A stretch of 64,000 bases of DNA, taken from positions 620,001 through 684,000 of the forward strand of contig NC_017068.1 of assembly GCF_000284095.1 (NCBI RefSeq), in the 5' to 3' direction. The translations under genes were made by a program, and so were the position numbers. Below the pieces are notes generated by a model. That model saw only the letters and a program-made list of their open reading frames with translations. It searched no databases and was not told the origin of the DNA. The DNA is from Selenomonas ruminantium subsp. lactilytica TAM6421 (lineage in GTDB: Bacteria; Bacillota; Negativicutes; Selenomonadales; Selenomonadaceae). Positions 18,428-26,950 of this stretch are shown here, in pieces (the stretch's first letter is position 1; the number at the start of each line of letters is the position of its first letter).

Positions 18428-18455
18428 AAAGTCGCCCCCAGCAGGGGGCGGCTTT
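18428..18455 (+). terminator. Stem-loop after the FapA-like gene
   Basis: A 12-bp stem (AAAGTCGCCCCC with GGGGGCGGCTTT, one G-U pair) closes a 4-base loop directly after the stop codon. There is no clear U-tract beyond CTTTGTG, so it may attenuate or stabilise rather than fully terminate the operon transcript. Confidence 0.5.
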
Positions 18456-18480
18456 GTGTCACAAGAAAGAGGTGAGGAGC

Positions 18481-18816
18481 ATGGATGTCAGCCCCATGAG
18501 TATGCAGATGATTGTGCCCCGGGCCACGGATGCAGGACAGGTACAGCATAATCTCAATCAGGCCAGCGCCTTGCAGTCAGATTATCAGGCACTGGAACAA
18601 AAACGTGAGGATGAACTGAAACAGCAGCAGGTACGGGAAAAAGATAATCCCGAGGATGGCCGCATCAAGGATGATCCGGACCGGCAGAAGAAGCAGGGAG
18701 GCGGCTCCCGTGGACGGCGGCGCGGCCCAGGAATGCCGGAAGAACAGGCCGAAGAACCCATCATGAAGATGGCCGAAGATCCATCCCGGGGGCATTTATT
18801 AGACATTAGCCTGTAA
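18481..18816 (+). CDS. Small charged protein, function unknown
   Basis: A 111-residue, highly charged protein with no membrane segment. The N-terminus (MDVSPMSMQMIVPRATDAGQ) is followed by a Gln/Glu/Lys-rich helix (about 30-62, probably coiled coil) and a basic GGGSRGRRRGPG stretch near residue 75. AGGTGAGGAGC gives a strong ribosome site for the ATG. I do not recognise a family; a motility-linked role is suggested only by its place between the FapA-like gene and a SwrB-positioned gene. Confidence 0.7.
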   Translation: MDVSPMSMQMIVPRATDAGQVQHNLNQASALQSDYQALEQKREDELKQQQVREKDNPEDGRIKDDPDRQKKQGGGSRGRRRGPGMPEEQAEEPIMKMAEDPSRGHLLDISL

Positions 18817-18828
18817 ATATCGTATAAT
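18800..18828 (+). promoter_or_regulatory. Promoter for the coiled-coil membrane protein gene
   Basis: TAGACA (18800-18805) and TATAAT (18823-18828) are separated by 17 bp, a near-consensus sigma-A-type promoter overlapping the 3' end of the preceding gene. It would transcribe the following gene independently of the main operon. Confidence 0.6.
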
Positions 18829-18867
18829 CTTAGGTGATTATATCGTGGGAGGAGTTAATTTTTACCT

Positions 18868-19659
18868 ATGGTTCCAGAAATATTAGGATTTCTCATTATA
18901 GCCGGTGCATTGCTGGTACTCGTAGTACGTTATATTTCCCAGCGCCGTCAGGGCGTGGACATGGAGGAACTGCAGACCTCTACGGAACAGTTGAAGGCGG
19001 AGCTGACACGTTCGGCTGATGCGGTGATCGCCCGCATGGGCAATCATATCCAGCATCTGGAGGGGCTTATCCGGCAGGCCGATGAGCGCAATGTACGCCT
19101 AGAAGCCAGCTTGAATGAATACAAACGCCTGGCAGGTGAGATGGAGGAGCGTTCGGCAACCCTGAATCGGGAACTCAGTGAAGCCCGCAGGGTCATTGCC
19201 GAATTGGCGGCCTATCAGTCTGTGCCACTGGTGCCGCCTGCAAGTCCCATTAGGAGCCGTCAGGCAGCGATTTCTGCCCGGCGGCGGGTGGATGATCAGG
19301 AATTTGCGGCTGTGCTGCAGAATTCCCTGGACCGCCAGGAGGATATGGAGCAAACGCCCTCTTTGACCTCCGAACCGGCCATCAATGCACAGCAGGCCGC
19401 TGGTCTGGCCGAGGCAATGAACCGCAAGCCGGAAGAAAACGAGGAGAAGATATCTCCGGAACCGGAAGAGGAAGAAAAGAAAGCTCCGGCCGAGCCTCGC
19501 GAGGAAAAGCCGATCTCTCCCAATGCAGCCAAGGCTAAGGCTTTGCTGCGCAGCGGCTACTCCGTGGAAGATACAGCCAGGGAAACCGGTATGGGACGCG
19601 GTGCGATTGAGCTCCTGCGGGAGATGAACCGCCGGGAGTTGGATGATAAGCAGCGCTAA
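18868..19659 (+). CDS. Membrane-anchored coiled-coil protein with C-terminal HTH-like segment (SwrB position)
   Basis: A 263-residue protein with one N-terminal membrane helix (about 4-22), a long coiled coil (about 32-115), an acidic Glu/Pro-rich spacer (about 180-225) and a C-terminal helix-turn-helix-like segment (KALLRSGYSVEDTARETGMG). This architecture resembles DUF6115-type proteins and, in layout and location after sigD, Bacillus SwrB, which promotes flagellar export activation. Sequence homology to SwrB cannot be claimed from reading alone. Its own promoter lies at 18800-18828. Confidence 0.7.
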   Translation: MVPEILGFLIIAGALLVLVVRYISQRRQGVDMEELQTSTEQLKAELTRSADAVIARMGNHIQHLEGLIRQADERNVRLEASLNEYKRLAGEMEERSATLNRELSEARRVIAELAAYQSVPLVPPASPIRSRQAAISARRRVDDQEFAAVLQNSLDRQEDMEQTPSLTSEPAINAQQAAGLAEAMNRKPEENEEKISPEPEEEEKKAPAEPREEKPISPNAAKAKALLRSGYSVEDTARETGMGRGAIELLREMNRRELDDKQR

Positions 19660-19665
19660 ATTCCA

Positions 19666-19694
19666 TTGACAGTGCCTGTTAACTTTGCTAAAAT
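19666..19694 (+). promoter_or_regulatory. Promoter of the glyQS operon
   Basis: A perfect TTGACA (19666-19671), a 17-bp spacer and TAAAAT (19689-19694) stand immediately upstream of the T-box leader. This is one of the best sigma-A-type promoters in the window. Confidence 0.85.
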
Positions 19695-19703
19695 ATTTCC
19701 AGC

Positions 19704-19896
19704 GATGAAAAAGAGGAGTAGCGCATGATAGCGAGGCTGGGAGGGTGCAAGCCAGCCAACAGCGTGAAGGGCACTTTGGAGCAGCAGACAAATGAAAACT
19801 TTGAGGTGGGCTTCCGTCAAGGAAACCAATCAGGGTGGAACCGCGGGAATATAGTCTCGTCCCTGTAACGTGAGCGTTACGGGGGCGGGGCTTTTA
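19704..19896 (+). ncRNA. Glycine T-box riboswitch leader of glyQS
   Basis: The leader contains the invariant T-box sequence TGGAACCGCG (19836-19845) and a long stem I. The specifier region reads GAAGGGCAC (19767-19775), where either GGG or GGC is a glycine codon, matching the downstream glycyl-tRNA synthetase. The terminator arm is the hairpin at 19854-19890 (TGTAACG, TGAG loop, CGTTACG core) followed by CTTTT. Uncharged tRNA-Gly should stabilise the antiterminator and allow glyQS transcription. Confidence 0.93.
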
Positions 19897-19937
19897 TAGT
19901 TTTGTCAACCGTAACAGTAGGAAAAGGAGTTGTACCT

Positions 19938-20816
19938 ATGAAATTTCAGGAAATCATCCTGGCTCTGCAGAAATTCTGGTCAGAGCAGGGCTGTATCTTA
20001 GCTCAGCCCTATGATGTGGAAAAAGGTGCGGGCACGATGAACCCCTCCACCTTTTTGCGTGTGCTTGGCCCCGAGCCTTGGAACGTGGCTTATGTGGAGC
20101 CGTCCCGCCGCCCGGCCGATGGCCGCTATGGCGATAATCCGAACCGTCTTTATCAGCACCATCAGTTCCAGGTCATCATGAAGCCGTCCCCGGACAACAT
20201 TCAGGAGCTCTATCTGGAGAGCCTTGAACGTCTGGGCATCGATCCGAAACAGCACGATATCCGCTTCGTTGAGGATAACTGGGAATCCCCGACGCTGGGC
20301 GCCTGGGGCCTGGGTTGGGAAGTATGGCTCGACGGCATGGAAATCACCCAGTTCACCTACTTCCAGCAGGTGGGCAGCCAGGACGTGAAGCCAGTAGCTT
20401 CCGAAATCACCTACGGTTTGGAGCGTCTGGCCATGTATATCCAGGGGGTGGAAAACGTCTATGACATTCAGTGGACGGATGATTACACCTATGGCGATGT
20501 ATTCCATCAGAACGAGTACGAGCAGTCTGCGTACGCCTTTGACCTGTCCGATGAAAAGCTGTTGTTTGAGATGTTTGACAAGTACGAGGCTGAAGCTGTG
20601 CGCGTAATCGCTGAAGGCTATGTGCATCCGGCTTACGACTATGTGCTCAAGTGCTCCCATACCTTCAACCTGCTGGATGCCCGCGGGGCCATCTCCGTGT
20701 CCCAGCGTACGGCTTTCATCGGCCGCGTGCGCAAGCTGGCGCGTCTGTGTGCGGAATGTTACTTGAAACAGCGTGAGGAGCTTGGTTATCCCATGCTGCA
20801 CAGGGGGGAGAAATAA
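19938..20816 (+). CDS. glyQ: Glycyl-tRNA synthetase alpha subunit
   Basis: The 292-residue catalytic subunit of the bacterial tetrameric glycyl-tRNA synthetase, which activates glycine and charges tRNA-Gly. Typical stretches include [38 protein letters not shown] and [17 protein letters not shown]. An upstream in-frame start at 19902 lies in the T-box terminator region; AAGGAG at 19924-19929, 8 bp before the ATG at 19938, fixes the start. The stop overlaps the glyS ATG (TAATG). Confidence 0.98.
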   Translation: MKFQEIILALQKFWSEQGCILAQPYDVEKGAGTMNPSTFLRVLGPEPWNVAYVEPSRRPADGRYGDNPNRLYQHHQFQVIMKPSPDNIQELYLESLERLGIDPKQHDIRFVEDNWESPTLGAWGLGWEVWLDGMEITQFTYFQQVGSQDVKPVASEITYGLERLAMYIQGVENVYDIQWTDDYTYGDVFHQNEYEQSAYAFDLSDEKLLFEMFDKYEAEAVRVIAEGYVHPAYDYVLKCSHTFNLLDARGAISVSQRTAFIGRVRKLARLCAECYLKQREELGYPMLHRGEK

Positions 20817-22867
20817 TGAGCAAGGATTTACTGTTAGAAATCGGCACGGAAGAAGTACCGGCGCATGTCATGCCGGGCATCCTTGCCCAGTTGAAAGAAA
20901 ATGCGGCCAAGGCCTTTGCTGATAACCGCATTGCCTGCGGGGAAATCCGCACCATCGGCACCCCCCGCCGCACGGCTCTGCTCGTAAAAGACCTGGCAGA
21001 GAAACAGGAAGATGTATCCAGCGAAAACCGCGGCCCATCCGTTGCCATCGCCTTCGATGCTGATGGCAATCCCACCAAGGCTGCCCAGGGCTTTGCCCGC
21101 GGCCAGGGTATCGACCCGAAAGATCTCGTGAGCAAGGACGGCTATGTCTATGCCATGGTGCATGAAAAGGGCAAGGAAACCAGTGAACTGCTGCAGACCA
21201 TCCTGCCGGAACTCATCTGCGGCCTGAACTTCCCCAACAACATGCGTTGGCGTGATCTGGACTTCAAGTTCATCCGTCCCCTGCGCTGGATTGTAGCTCT
21301 CTATGATGCAGAAGTTGTGCCCTTTGAAGTGGCTGAGGTTAAATCCGGCAACACTTCCCGCGGCCACCGTTTCCTGTCCCAGGGAGATTTCACCATCAGC
21401 AGCGCTGCTGACTACGAAAAAGCTTGCGAGGAAAATTTCGTCATCGTGGATCAGGAAAAGCGCAAGGCTATGATTCGCGAACAGATTGCTGAAGTGGCCG
21501 AAAAGAACGGCGGCAAGGCGGAAATCACCGAAGACCTGCTGGAAGAAGTGCTCTACCTCGTAGAATATCCGACGGCTCTCTGTGGCAAGTTCGAGGAAAA
21601 ATATCTGGAACTGCCCCCGGAAACGGTCATCACCCCGATGCGCGACCATCAGCGCTACTTCCCGGTGAAGGATGCCGACGGTAAACTGTTGCCCCTCTTC
21701 ATCACGGTGCGCAATGGTGGCAGCGAATACCTCGAAACGGTACAGCATGGTAATGAGCGTGTACTGCGTGCCCGCCTGGCGGATGCCCAGTTCTTCTTTG
21801 ACGAAGACCGCAAGAAGAGCCTCGAAGAGCATCGCGAAAAGCTCAAGACTGTTGTGTTCCAGCAGGGCCTGGGCACCATGTATGAAAAATCCGAGCGCCT
21901 CGTAGAGCTGGCTGGCTTTATTGCCGATGAAATCGGTGCGGATGAAAAAGCTCATAAAAATGCTCAGCGTGCCGCTCTCCTGTCCAAGGCCGATCTCGTG
22001 ACCGGCATGGTCACCGAGTTCACGGAACTGCAGGGCATCATGGGCCGCGAATATGCAAAGCTCGATGGCGAGTGTGAAGAAGTGGCCATGGCCATTGATG
22101 AGCATTATATGCCCCGCTTTGCCGGCGATAACCAGCCCCAGACGGAAGCTGGCCGCATCGTGAGCCTTGCTGACAAGATCGATACCATTGTGGGTACCTT
22201 CAGCCGAGGCAAGATCCCCACGGGCTCCCAGGATCCCTTTGCTCTGCGCCGTCAGGCTCTGGGCCTCGTGAACATGCTGATCGAAGCCAAGTGGAACGTA
22301 AGCCTCAGCAAGATCGTGGCCAAATCCATGGAACTCTACGGCCTTACGGAGGAGAAAGCCCGCGAAAAGATGCAGGCTGATGTGGCTGACTTTATGCGCC
22401 TGCGCCTCAAGAACGTGCTGGAAGCTGTCCGCTATGACGTGGTGGATGCCGTACTGGAAAACATCGACGATATCTACGCCGTCAGCCTGCGCGCTGCCGC
22501 TGCAGCCAAGTTCGTGGAAACGGCAGATGCCGCTGCGAACATCCAGGCCTTCGTGCGTGCCTCCAATCTGGCCAAGAAAGCCGAAGTTACGGAAATCAGC
22601 GAAAGCACTTTCGTGGCTGACGAAGAAAAGGCTCTCTATGATGTCTACAAATCCACCAACAGTGCTGTAGCCAGCCTGGTGGATGGTCAGGACTATACCG
22701 GTGCCATCGATGCCCTCAAGGAACTGTCCAAGCCCATCGATGCCTTCTTCGATGCCGTTATGGTCATGGATAAAGATGAGGCCATCAAGAACAACCGTCT
22801 GGCTCTGCTGAAAGCCATCGACACGTTGGTCAACAAAGTGGCCGATTTCAGCAAGATTGTCTTGTAA
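20816..22867 (+). CDS. glyS: Glycyl-tRNA synthetase beta subunit
   Basis: The 683-residue beta subunit, which recognises tRNA-Gly and is required for aminoacylation with GlyQ. The N-terminus (DLLLEIGTEEVPAHVMPG), the segment ETVITPMRDHQRYFPV and the HD-like region with KADLVTGMVTEFTELQG are diagnostic. Translation is coupled to glyQ by a 1-base overlap. A terminator follows at 22881-22922. Length is normal. Confidence 0.98.
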   Translation: MSKDLLLEIGTEEVPAHVMPGILAQLKENAAKAFADNRIACGEIRTIGTPRRTALLVKDLAEKQEDVSSENRGPSVAIAFDADGNPTKAAQGFARGQGIDPKDLVSKDGYVYAMVHEKGKETSELLQTILPELICGLNFPNNMRWRDLDFKFIRPLRWIVALYDAEVVPFEVAEVKSGNTSRGHRFLSQGDFTISSAADYEKACEENFVIVDQEKRKAMIREQIAEVAEKNGGKAEITEDLLEEVLYLVEYPTALCGKFEEKYLELPPETVITPMRDHQRYFPVKDADGKLLPLFITVRNGGSEYLETVQHGNERVLRARLADAQFFFDEDRKKSLEEHREKLKTVVFQQGLGTMYEKSERLVELAGFIADEIGADEKAHKNAQRAALLSKADLVTGMVTEFTELQGIMGREYAKLDGECEEVAMAIDEHYMPRFAGDNQPQTEAGRIVSLADKIDTIVGTFSRGKIPTGSQDPFALRRQALGLVNMLIEAKWNVSLSKIVAKSMELYGLTEEKAREKMQADVADFMRLRLKNVLEAVRYDVVDAVLENIDDIYAVSLRAAAAAKFVETADAAANIQAFVRASNLAKKAEVTEISESTFVADEEKALYDVYKSTNSAVASLVDGQDYTGAIDALKELSKPIDAFFDAVMVMDKDEAIKNNRLALLKAIDTLVNKVADFSKIVL

Positions 22868-22880
22868 GATCCACCAATAA

Positions 22881-22922
22881 AAAATGCTGTGTCCTATCTT
22901 GACTGGACACAGCGTTTTTTTA
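22881..22922 (+). terminator. Rho-independent terminator after glyS
   Basis: A perfect 9-bp stem (GCTGTGTCC at 22886-22894 with GGACACAGC at 22905-22913) with a 10-base loop is followed by a run of seven T and preceded by a run of A. It separates glyQS from the recombinase gene. Confidence 0.9.
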
Positions 22923-22950
22923 TGAAAAATTATGAAAAAAATCCTCCTAA

Positions 22951-23622
<672 letters not shown>

Positions 23623-23625
23623 CTG

Positions 23626-23687
23626 AAAAGAGGAACCGCCTTATGCAGACTGGTCATCCCAGCCTGAAAAGACGGTTCCTCTTTTTA
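23626..23687. terminator. Bidirectional terminator after the recombinase gene
   Basis: A perfect 13-bp stem (AAAAGAGGAACCG at 23626-23638 with CGGTTCCTCTTTT at 23673-23685) ends in a T run on the + strand and, because the left arm begins with A, also on the minus strand (CTTTT). It can stop recombinase transcription and also leftward transcription from the promoter at 23739-23767. Confidence 0.85.
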
Positions 23688-23694
23688 TATTACA

Positions 23695-23720
23695 GTGTCA
23701 TAAAGTGTACTTTTTGAGAC
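23695..23720. repeat. Predicted crossover site 1 of the invertible segment
   Basis: A 26-bp imperfect dyad: left half GTGTCATAAAGT, core GT (23707-23708), right half ACTTTTTGAGAC. The halves match as inverted repeats at 10 of 12 positions. Aligned in inverted orientation to the dyad at 23863-23888 it matches at 21 of 26 positions including the core. The 12-2-12 layout is that of Hin/Gin-family crossover sites. Recombination is inferred. Confidence 0.72.
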
Positions 23721-23738
23721 TATCGCATCACGAAAACC

Positions 23739-23767
23739 ATTATAGCAAAAGCATCTTGCAATGTCCA
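23739..23767 (-). promoter_or_regulatory. Extended -10 promoter inside the invertible segment, pointing left
   Basis: On the minus strand TGGACA (23767-23762), a 17-bp spacer and TATAAT (23744-23739) with an extended TGC just before the -10 form a near-consensus sigma-A-type promoter. As sequenced it directs transcription away from the polysaccharide operon and into the bidirectional terminator. Inversion between the two dyads would move it to about 23816-23844 facing right, some 124 bp before the start codon of the RHH gene. Confidence 0.75.
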
Positions 23768-23797
23768 TTTTATTTCGGTTTTTTTTCACCAGATGTA

Positions 23798-23810
23798 ACT
23801 TTTTGAGACT
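23798..23810 (+). repeat. Orphan half-site, direct repeat of 23709-23721
   Basis: The 13-mer ACTTTTTGAGACT is identical to the right half-site of dyad 1 plus one base, in the same orientation, 89 bp downstream. The bases to its left (about 23784-23795) do not form a matching half-site, so it is not a full dyad. It may be a relic site or a recombinase-binding accessory half-site. Confidence 0.6.
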
Positions 23811-23862
23811 AAAAATACAGTGTACATCATAAATACTCTATTTAGCAATGCATTTTAGGTAG

Positions 23863-23888
23863 ATATCAAAAAGTACACTTTTTGATAT
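23863..23888. repeat. Predicted crossover site 2: perfect 26-bp dyad
   Basis: Left half ATATCAAAAAGT, core AC (23875-23876) and right half ACTTTTTGATAT form a perfect palindrome around a 2-bp core; symmetry stops exactly at 12 bp on each side. The core is the complement of the GT core of site 1, so the two sites are in inverted orientation and exchange would invert rather than delete the intervening DNA. The half-site resembles the TTTTTGATAA half of the Salmonella hix site. An operator for the RHH regulator is the alternative reading. Confidence 0.75.
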
Positions 23889-23967
23889 AAGTTACAGCGC
23901 ATAACAAATAAAGGCAAAGGACGTGTAACGTGTACCATCCTTCATAATATGCAAAAGGAGATAGCAA

Positions 23968-24135
23968 ATGTTCCAAGTACGACAGACCGAAGAAATGCTC
24001 AATAAGACCTTCCGCCTCCCACAGAGCCTTCTGGAGGAGCTGGCTAAGGTAGCCGAGCACGAAAAGGTATCTGTAAATAATTTAGTGCGTCAATGTTGCG
24101 AATATGCATTGGCGAACATGAAGCATGAAAAATAA
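23968..24135 (+). CDS. Ribbon-helix-helix (Arc/MetJ-type) DNA-binding protein
   Basis: A 55-residue protein with a good ribosome site (AAAGGAG, 7 bp before the ATG). The sequence KTFRLPQSLLEELAKVAEHE followed by KVSVNNLVRQCCEYAL fits the RHH fold: DNA-contacting beta strand at residues 12-17, helix A at 19-32 and helix B at 35-50. Such proteins bind as dimers to short repeated operators. It is the first gene of the polysaccharide operon, 20 bp before the Wzz-like gene, and probably regulates that operon or itself. A lone antitoxin is less likely because no toxin gene is adjacent. Confidence 0.8.
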   Translation: MFQVRQTEEMLNKTFRLPQSLLEELAKVAEHEKVSVNNLVRQCCEYALANMKHEK

Positions 24136-24155
24136 ACAACGCAAGGAGAACTAAT

Positions 24156-25505
24156 ATGGAACAACAAAACGAAGAATCAATCGACCTTGGCAAGCTTATG
24201 CACGTTCTTGCCGACCGCAAGAAGACCGTGGGGAAAATCGTAGGCGGCTGCACGGCACTGGCTCTTATCGTGGCTTTTGCTCTGCCGAAGACTTATGAAT
24301 CTACAACTACGGTACAAGCCCGTGTAAGAGGCGTTGGCGTTACGGAAGCGTCTCAGGCTATGATGGCTATGGGGATGGGAGCAGCCACATCTCCAGTAAT
24401 GAATTATATAGAACTGATGAAATCTAATACCGTCCTGCAGCCCATTATTGACGAGCTGGATTGGGATGAAGACAAGAAAAAAAATCTGCTGCCCAAAGAT
24501 TTTGCCAAGAAAAATCTGAAGATAGAGAACGTCAAGCAGACCAATATTATCACGGTTACTGCTGAGGGGAAGTCGCCGGAAGAAGCACAGATGATCTCCC
24601 AGCATGTGGTGGATAACTTCCTGCAGATGATGACGGATATGAACAAGGAAACCCAGAGCCTGCTGATGCAGTTCCTGGCAGAACGCATCGAGAATGCAAG
24701 AAAAGAAGCGGAAGAAGCCCGCAATAAATTTGCCAATTACCAGCAGGAGCACGGAATCTACAGTCCGGATGAACAGGCCAAGGCGGCGGTGAACAAAATG
24801 AATGCCTTTGACGAGGCAATCAGCCAGATGAAGGTAAGTCAGACGGCCAATCAGGCCAAGATAGACAGCGTAACGGCAAAATTGGGTGATGTAAAGGCAA
24901 ACAGCATCAACTTCCAGATCAGTGACAACCCTACAGTGCAGGGCTTGCGGGATAAAATTGTAGCCCAGCAGCTGGAAGTTGTCAGCCTGCGGCAGAAATA
25001 CACCGATGAAAATCCGGCGGTTATCCGCGCTCAGGAACAATTGGGACAGCTGCAGCAAAGCCTGACCAATGAAGTAAATGCGGTAGTAGGTTCGAAATAC
25101 GCAACTTCCACCCCGGCGCAGGCTGCATTGATACAGGAACAGATAAGCGCCCAGGTCGCTATCGACGTATCCAAAGCAAGTGAAGAGGCTATTGCAAAAC
25201 GCCGTGATGAAAAACAAAAGAAACTGGATGCGTTCCCGCAAAAAGTGCAGGATTACATGGATCTGCAAAGGGATACCAAAATAAAGGAAGAGATTTATAG
25301 CAATCTGCAAACCCGGTTCGAGCAAAACCGCATCCAGCAGGCCATGGATTCCATGGATGTCCAGATCGTCGACTCAGCTAATCTGCCAGATGTAGACAGA
25401 CCGGCAGGGCCAAGGAAGGGGCTGATAACGCTGATTGGTTTTGTTATCGGCTGTCTGATCAGCATCGGATACGGGCTTATCTGTTACAAAAAGCAAGAGG
25501 CTTAA
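24156..25505 (+). CDS. Wzz/Wzc-N-type polysaccharide chain-length determinant
   Basis: A 449-residue polysaccharide co-polymerase. A cytoplasmic start, an N-terminal membrane helix (about 28-46, IVGGCTALALIVAFALP), the Wzz domain, a long periplasmic coiled coil (about 150-370), a GNVR-like segment (YMDLQRDTKIKEEIYSNLQ) and a C-terminal helix (LITLIGFVIGCLISIGYGL) with the preceding proline-rich DRPAGPRKG are visible. There is no BY-kinase domain, so control of chain length by tyrosine phosphorylation would need a separate kinase. It presumably sets polymer length with the polymerase at 28896. Confidence 0.88.
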   Translation: MEQQNEESIDLGKLMHVLADRKKTVGKIVGGCTALALIVAFALPKTYESTTTVQARVRGVGVTEASQAMMAMGMGAATSPVMNYIELMKSNTVLQPIIDELDWDEDKKKNLLPKDFAKKNLKIENVKQTNIITVTAEGKSPEEAQMISQHVVDNFLQMMTDMNKETQSLLMQFLAERIENARKEAEEARNKFANYQQEHGIYSPDEQAKAAVNKMNAFDEAISQMKVSQTANQAKIDSVTAKLGDVKANSINFQISDNPTVQGLRDKIVAQQLEVVSLRQKYTDENPAVIRAQEQLGQLQQSLTNEVNAVVGSKYATSTPAQAALIQEQISAQVAIDVSKASEEAIAKRRDEKQKKLDAFPQKVQDYMDLQRDTKIKEEIYSNLQTRFEQNRIQQAMDSMDVQIVDSANLPDVDRPAGPRKGLITLIGFVIGCLISIGYGLICYKKQEA

Positions 25506-25528
25506 ATTAAAGTGAAAGGAGCTTGATT

Positions 25529-26923
25529 GTGCAAGCGAGGAAATTTCCCACATCAAGAAAGTTAATGCTATGGATAGGTGACATACTCCTGATAGCGCTG
25601 GCGTATATTGTCGCCAACAATATCATCACGGATGGTGAATTTTTGCGGGGAAATATCTATCCATATTCAGGGGTTATGTCTTTGTTAGTAGTGCTGACCA
25701 TACTGCTGCTGAATGTAAATGGTCTGTATTCCATCGAACATAAGCGCTTTGCGGAAATCATGCTTAGCACTGTGGTGGCTAATCTCTGCAGCTTTGTTTT
25801 GATCCTGTCACTTGGCTTTTTTATTCAGGAGCTGTCTTATTCCGTGGGAATATTAGGAATGGGCATAATTCTGCAGACTGTATTGCTGATAGTATGGCGT
25901 TATCTTGGCTGGTGGGTGGAACAGGAAATTCACCAGCGCAGGAATGTCATGCTGATGGGCAGCCAGGAAGAATGTGATCATGTTTATCAGCGCTTGCGCA
26001 AACAGCCACAACTGAATCTGAAACTGAAATACATCTGTACTGATATCGAACAATCCGAATGGCAAAAAGCTGCCGACGATGTGGAGGTGGTTATCCTTTG
26101 TCCTGAACTGCGGCATCGCTACAAAGTAGCCGTTATAAACTACTGCCATCAAAATGGCAAGGAAGCGCTGCTTATTCCCAACACGTATGAAATATTTTGT
26201 GCTGGAGTTGAATTGGACAAAATAGACGATATACCGGTATTTCGGCCCCAGAGCCTCGTGCCCAGTTTGGAAACAAGAATCATGAAGCGTTTGCTGGATA
26301 TAGTCGTTTCTGGCATCGGTTTTATCTGTGCATTGCCCTTTATGGTGGTCACAGCTATCGCTATCAAAATCTTCGATCCCGGCCCCATGCTCTATAGCCA
26401 GATTCGTACAGGACGAGATGGCAAAGAATTCCGCGTTTATAAATTCCGTACCATGAAAGTGGATGCGGAAAAATATACCGGCCCCATGCTGGCACAAGAA
26501 AATGATCCCCGGATTACCAGGCTGGGGAAATTCCTTCGGGCTGTCAGGTTGGACGAACTGCCCCAGATCTGGAATGTGGTTATCGGTGATATGAGCATAG
26601 TAGGGCCGAGACCGGAGCGACCATTCTTTGTAGAACAGTTTACAAAAGAAACCCCGGAATATGCTTATCGGCATAATGTCAAGCCTGGTATCACTGGTAT
26701 GGCTCAGGTTTACGGAAAATATAATACCACAGCCTTTGATAAGTTAGTGTATGATCTCACGTATATTGAAAGATGTAATATCCTGACTGATTTTGTCATA
26801 ATGATCCAGACGGTAAAGGTGCTTTTTACCAAGAGTGCCACGGAAGGTATGAGAGGTAGGCAGGTGAGTTTGGATGTAGATGAGTACGATATTATTAATA
26901 ATGGATATAAAGAAATAAAATAA
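25529..26923 (+). CDS. Polyprenyl-phosphate sugar-1-phosphate transferase (initiating enzyme)
   Basis: This enzyme starts repeat-unit synthesis by moving a sugar-1-phosphate from its nucleotide to undecaprenyl phosphate. The roughly 464-residue protein has four to five N-terminal membrane helices, a CoA-binding-like middle and the C-terminal bacterial sugar transferase domain (KRLLDIVVSGIGFI, KFRTMKVDAE, RLDELPQIWNVVIGDMSIVG, PRPERPFF), as in WbaP and WcaJ. The GTG at 25529 is 7 bp after AAAGGAG; a TTG at 25523 is too close to the site. The sugar specificity cannot be read from sequence. Confidence 0.9.
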   Translation: MQARKFPTSRKLMLWIGDILLIALAYIVANNIITDGEFLRGNIYPYSGVMSLLVVLTILLLNVNGLYSIEHKRFAEIMLSTVVANLCSFVLILSLGFFIQELSYSVGILGMGIILQTVLLIVWRYLGWWVEQEIHQRRNVMLMGSQEECDHVYQRLRKQPQLNLKLKYICTDIEQSEWQKAADDVEVVILCPELRHRYKVAVINYCHQNGKEALLIPNTYEIFCAGVELDKIDDIPVFRPQSLVPSLETRIMKRLLDIVVSGIGFICALPFMVVTAIAIKIFDPGPMLYSQIRTGRDGKEFRVYKFRTMKVDAEKYTGPMLAQENDPRITRLGKFLRAVRLDELPQIWNVVIGDMSIVGPRPERPFFVEQFTKETPEYAYRHNVKPGITGMAQVYGKYNTTAFDKLVYDLTYIERCNILTDFVIMIQTVKVLFTKSATEGMRGRQVSLDVDEYDIINNGYKEIK

Positions 26924-26950
26924 AGTAAGGGTTTTAAGGAGTAAACGTGT

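Larger units (their letters stand above)
23623..23967. other. 345-bp intergenic control region (terminator, invertible segment, leader)
   Basis: No gene is seen here. From left to right it contains the bidirectional terminator, crossover site 1, the leftward promoter, the orphan half-site, crossover site 2 and an untranslated leader. The leader holds a tandem 7-bp repeat ACGTGTA-ACGTGTA (23921-23934) shortly before the RHH gene, a candidate operator. No comparably strong rightward promoter was found in the current orientation; the best is a weak TTGATA (23882-23887) with no good -10. Confidence 0.7.

Noticed and set aside
23709-23810. Deletion between the direct repeats ACTTTTTGAGACT
   Set aside because: The second copy has no second half-site and its core position reads TA rather than GT, so productive serine-recombinase exchange with site 1 is unlikely.
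23882-23910. A rightward promoter (TTGATA) overlapping crossover site 2
   Set aside because: No acceptable -10 is found 16-18 bp downstream (CAAATA at best), so a constitutive promoter for the glycan operon outside the invertible segment is not supported.
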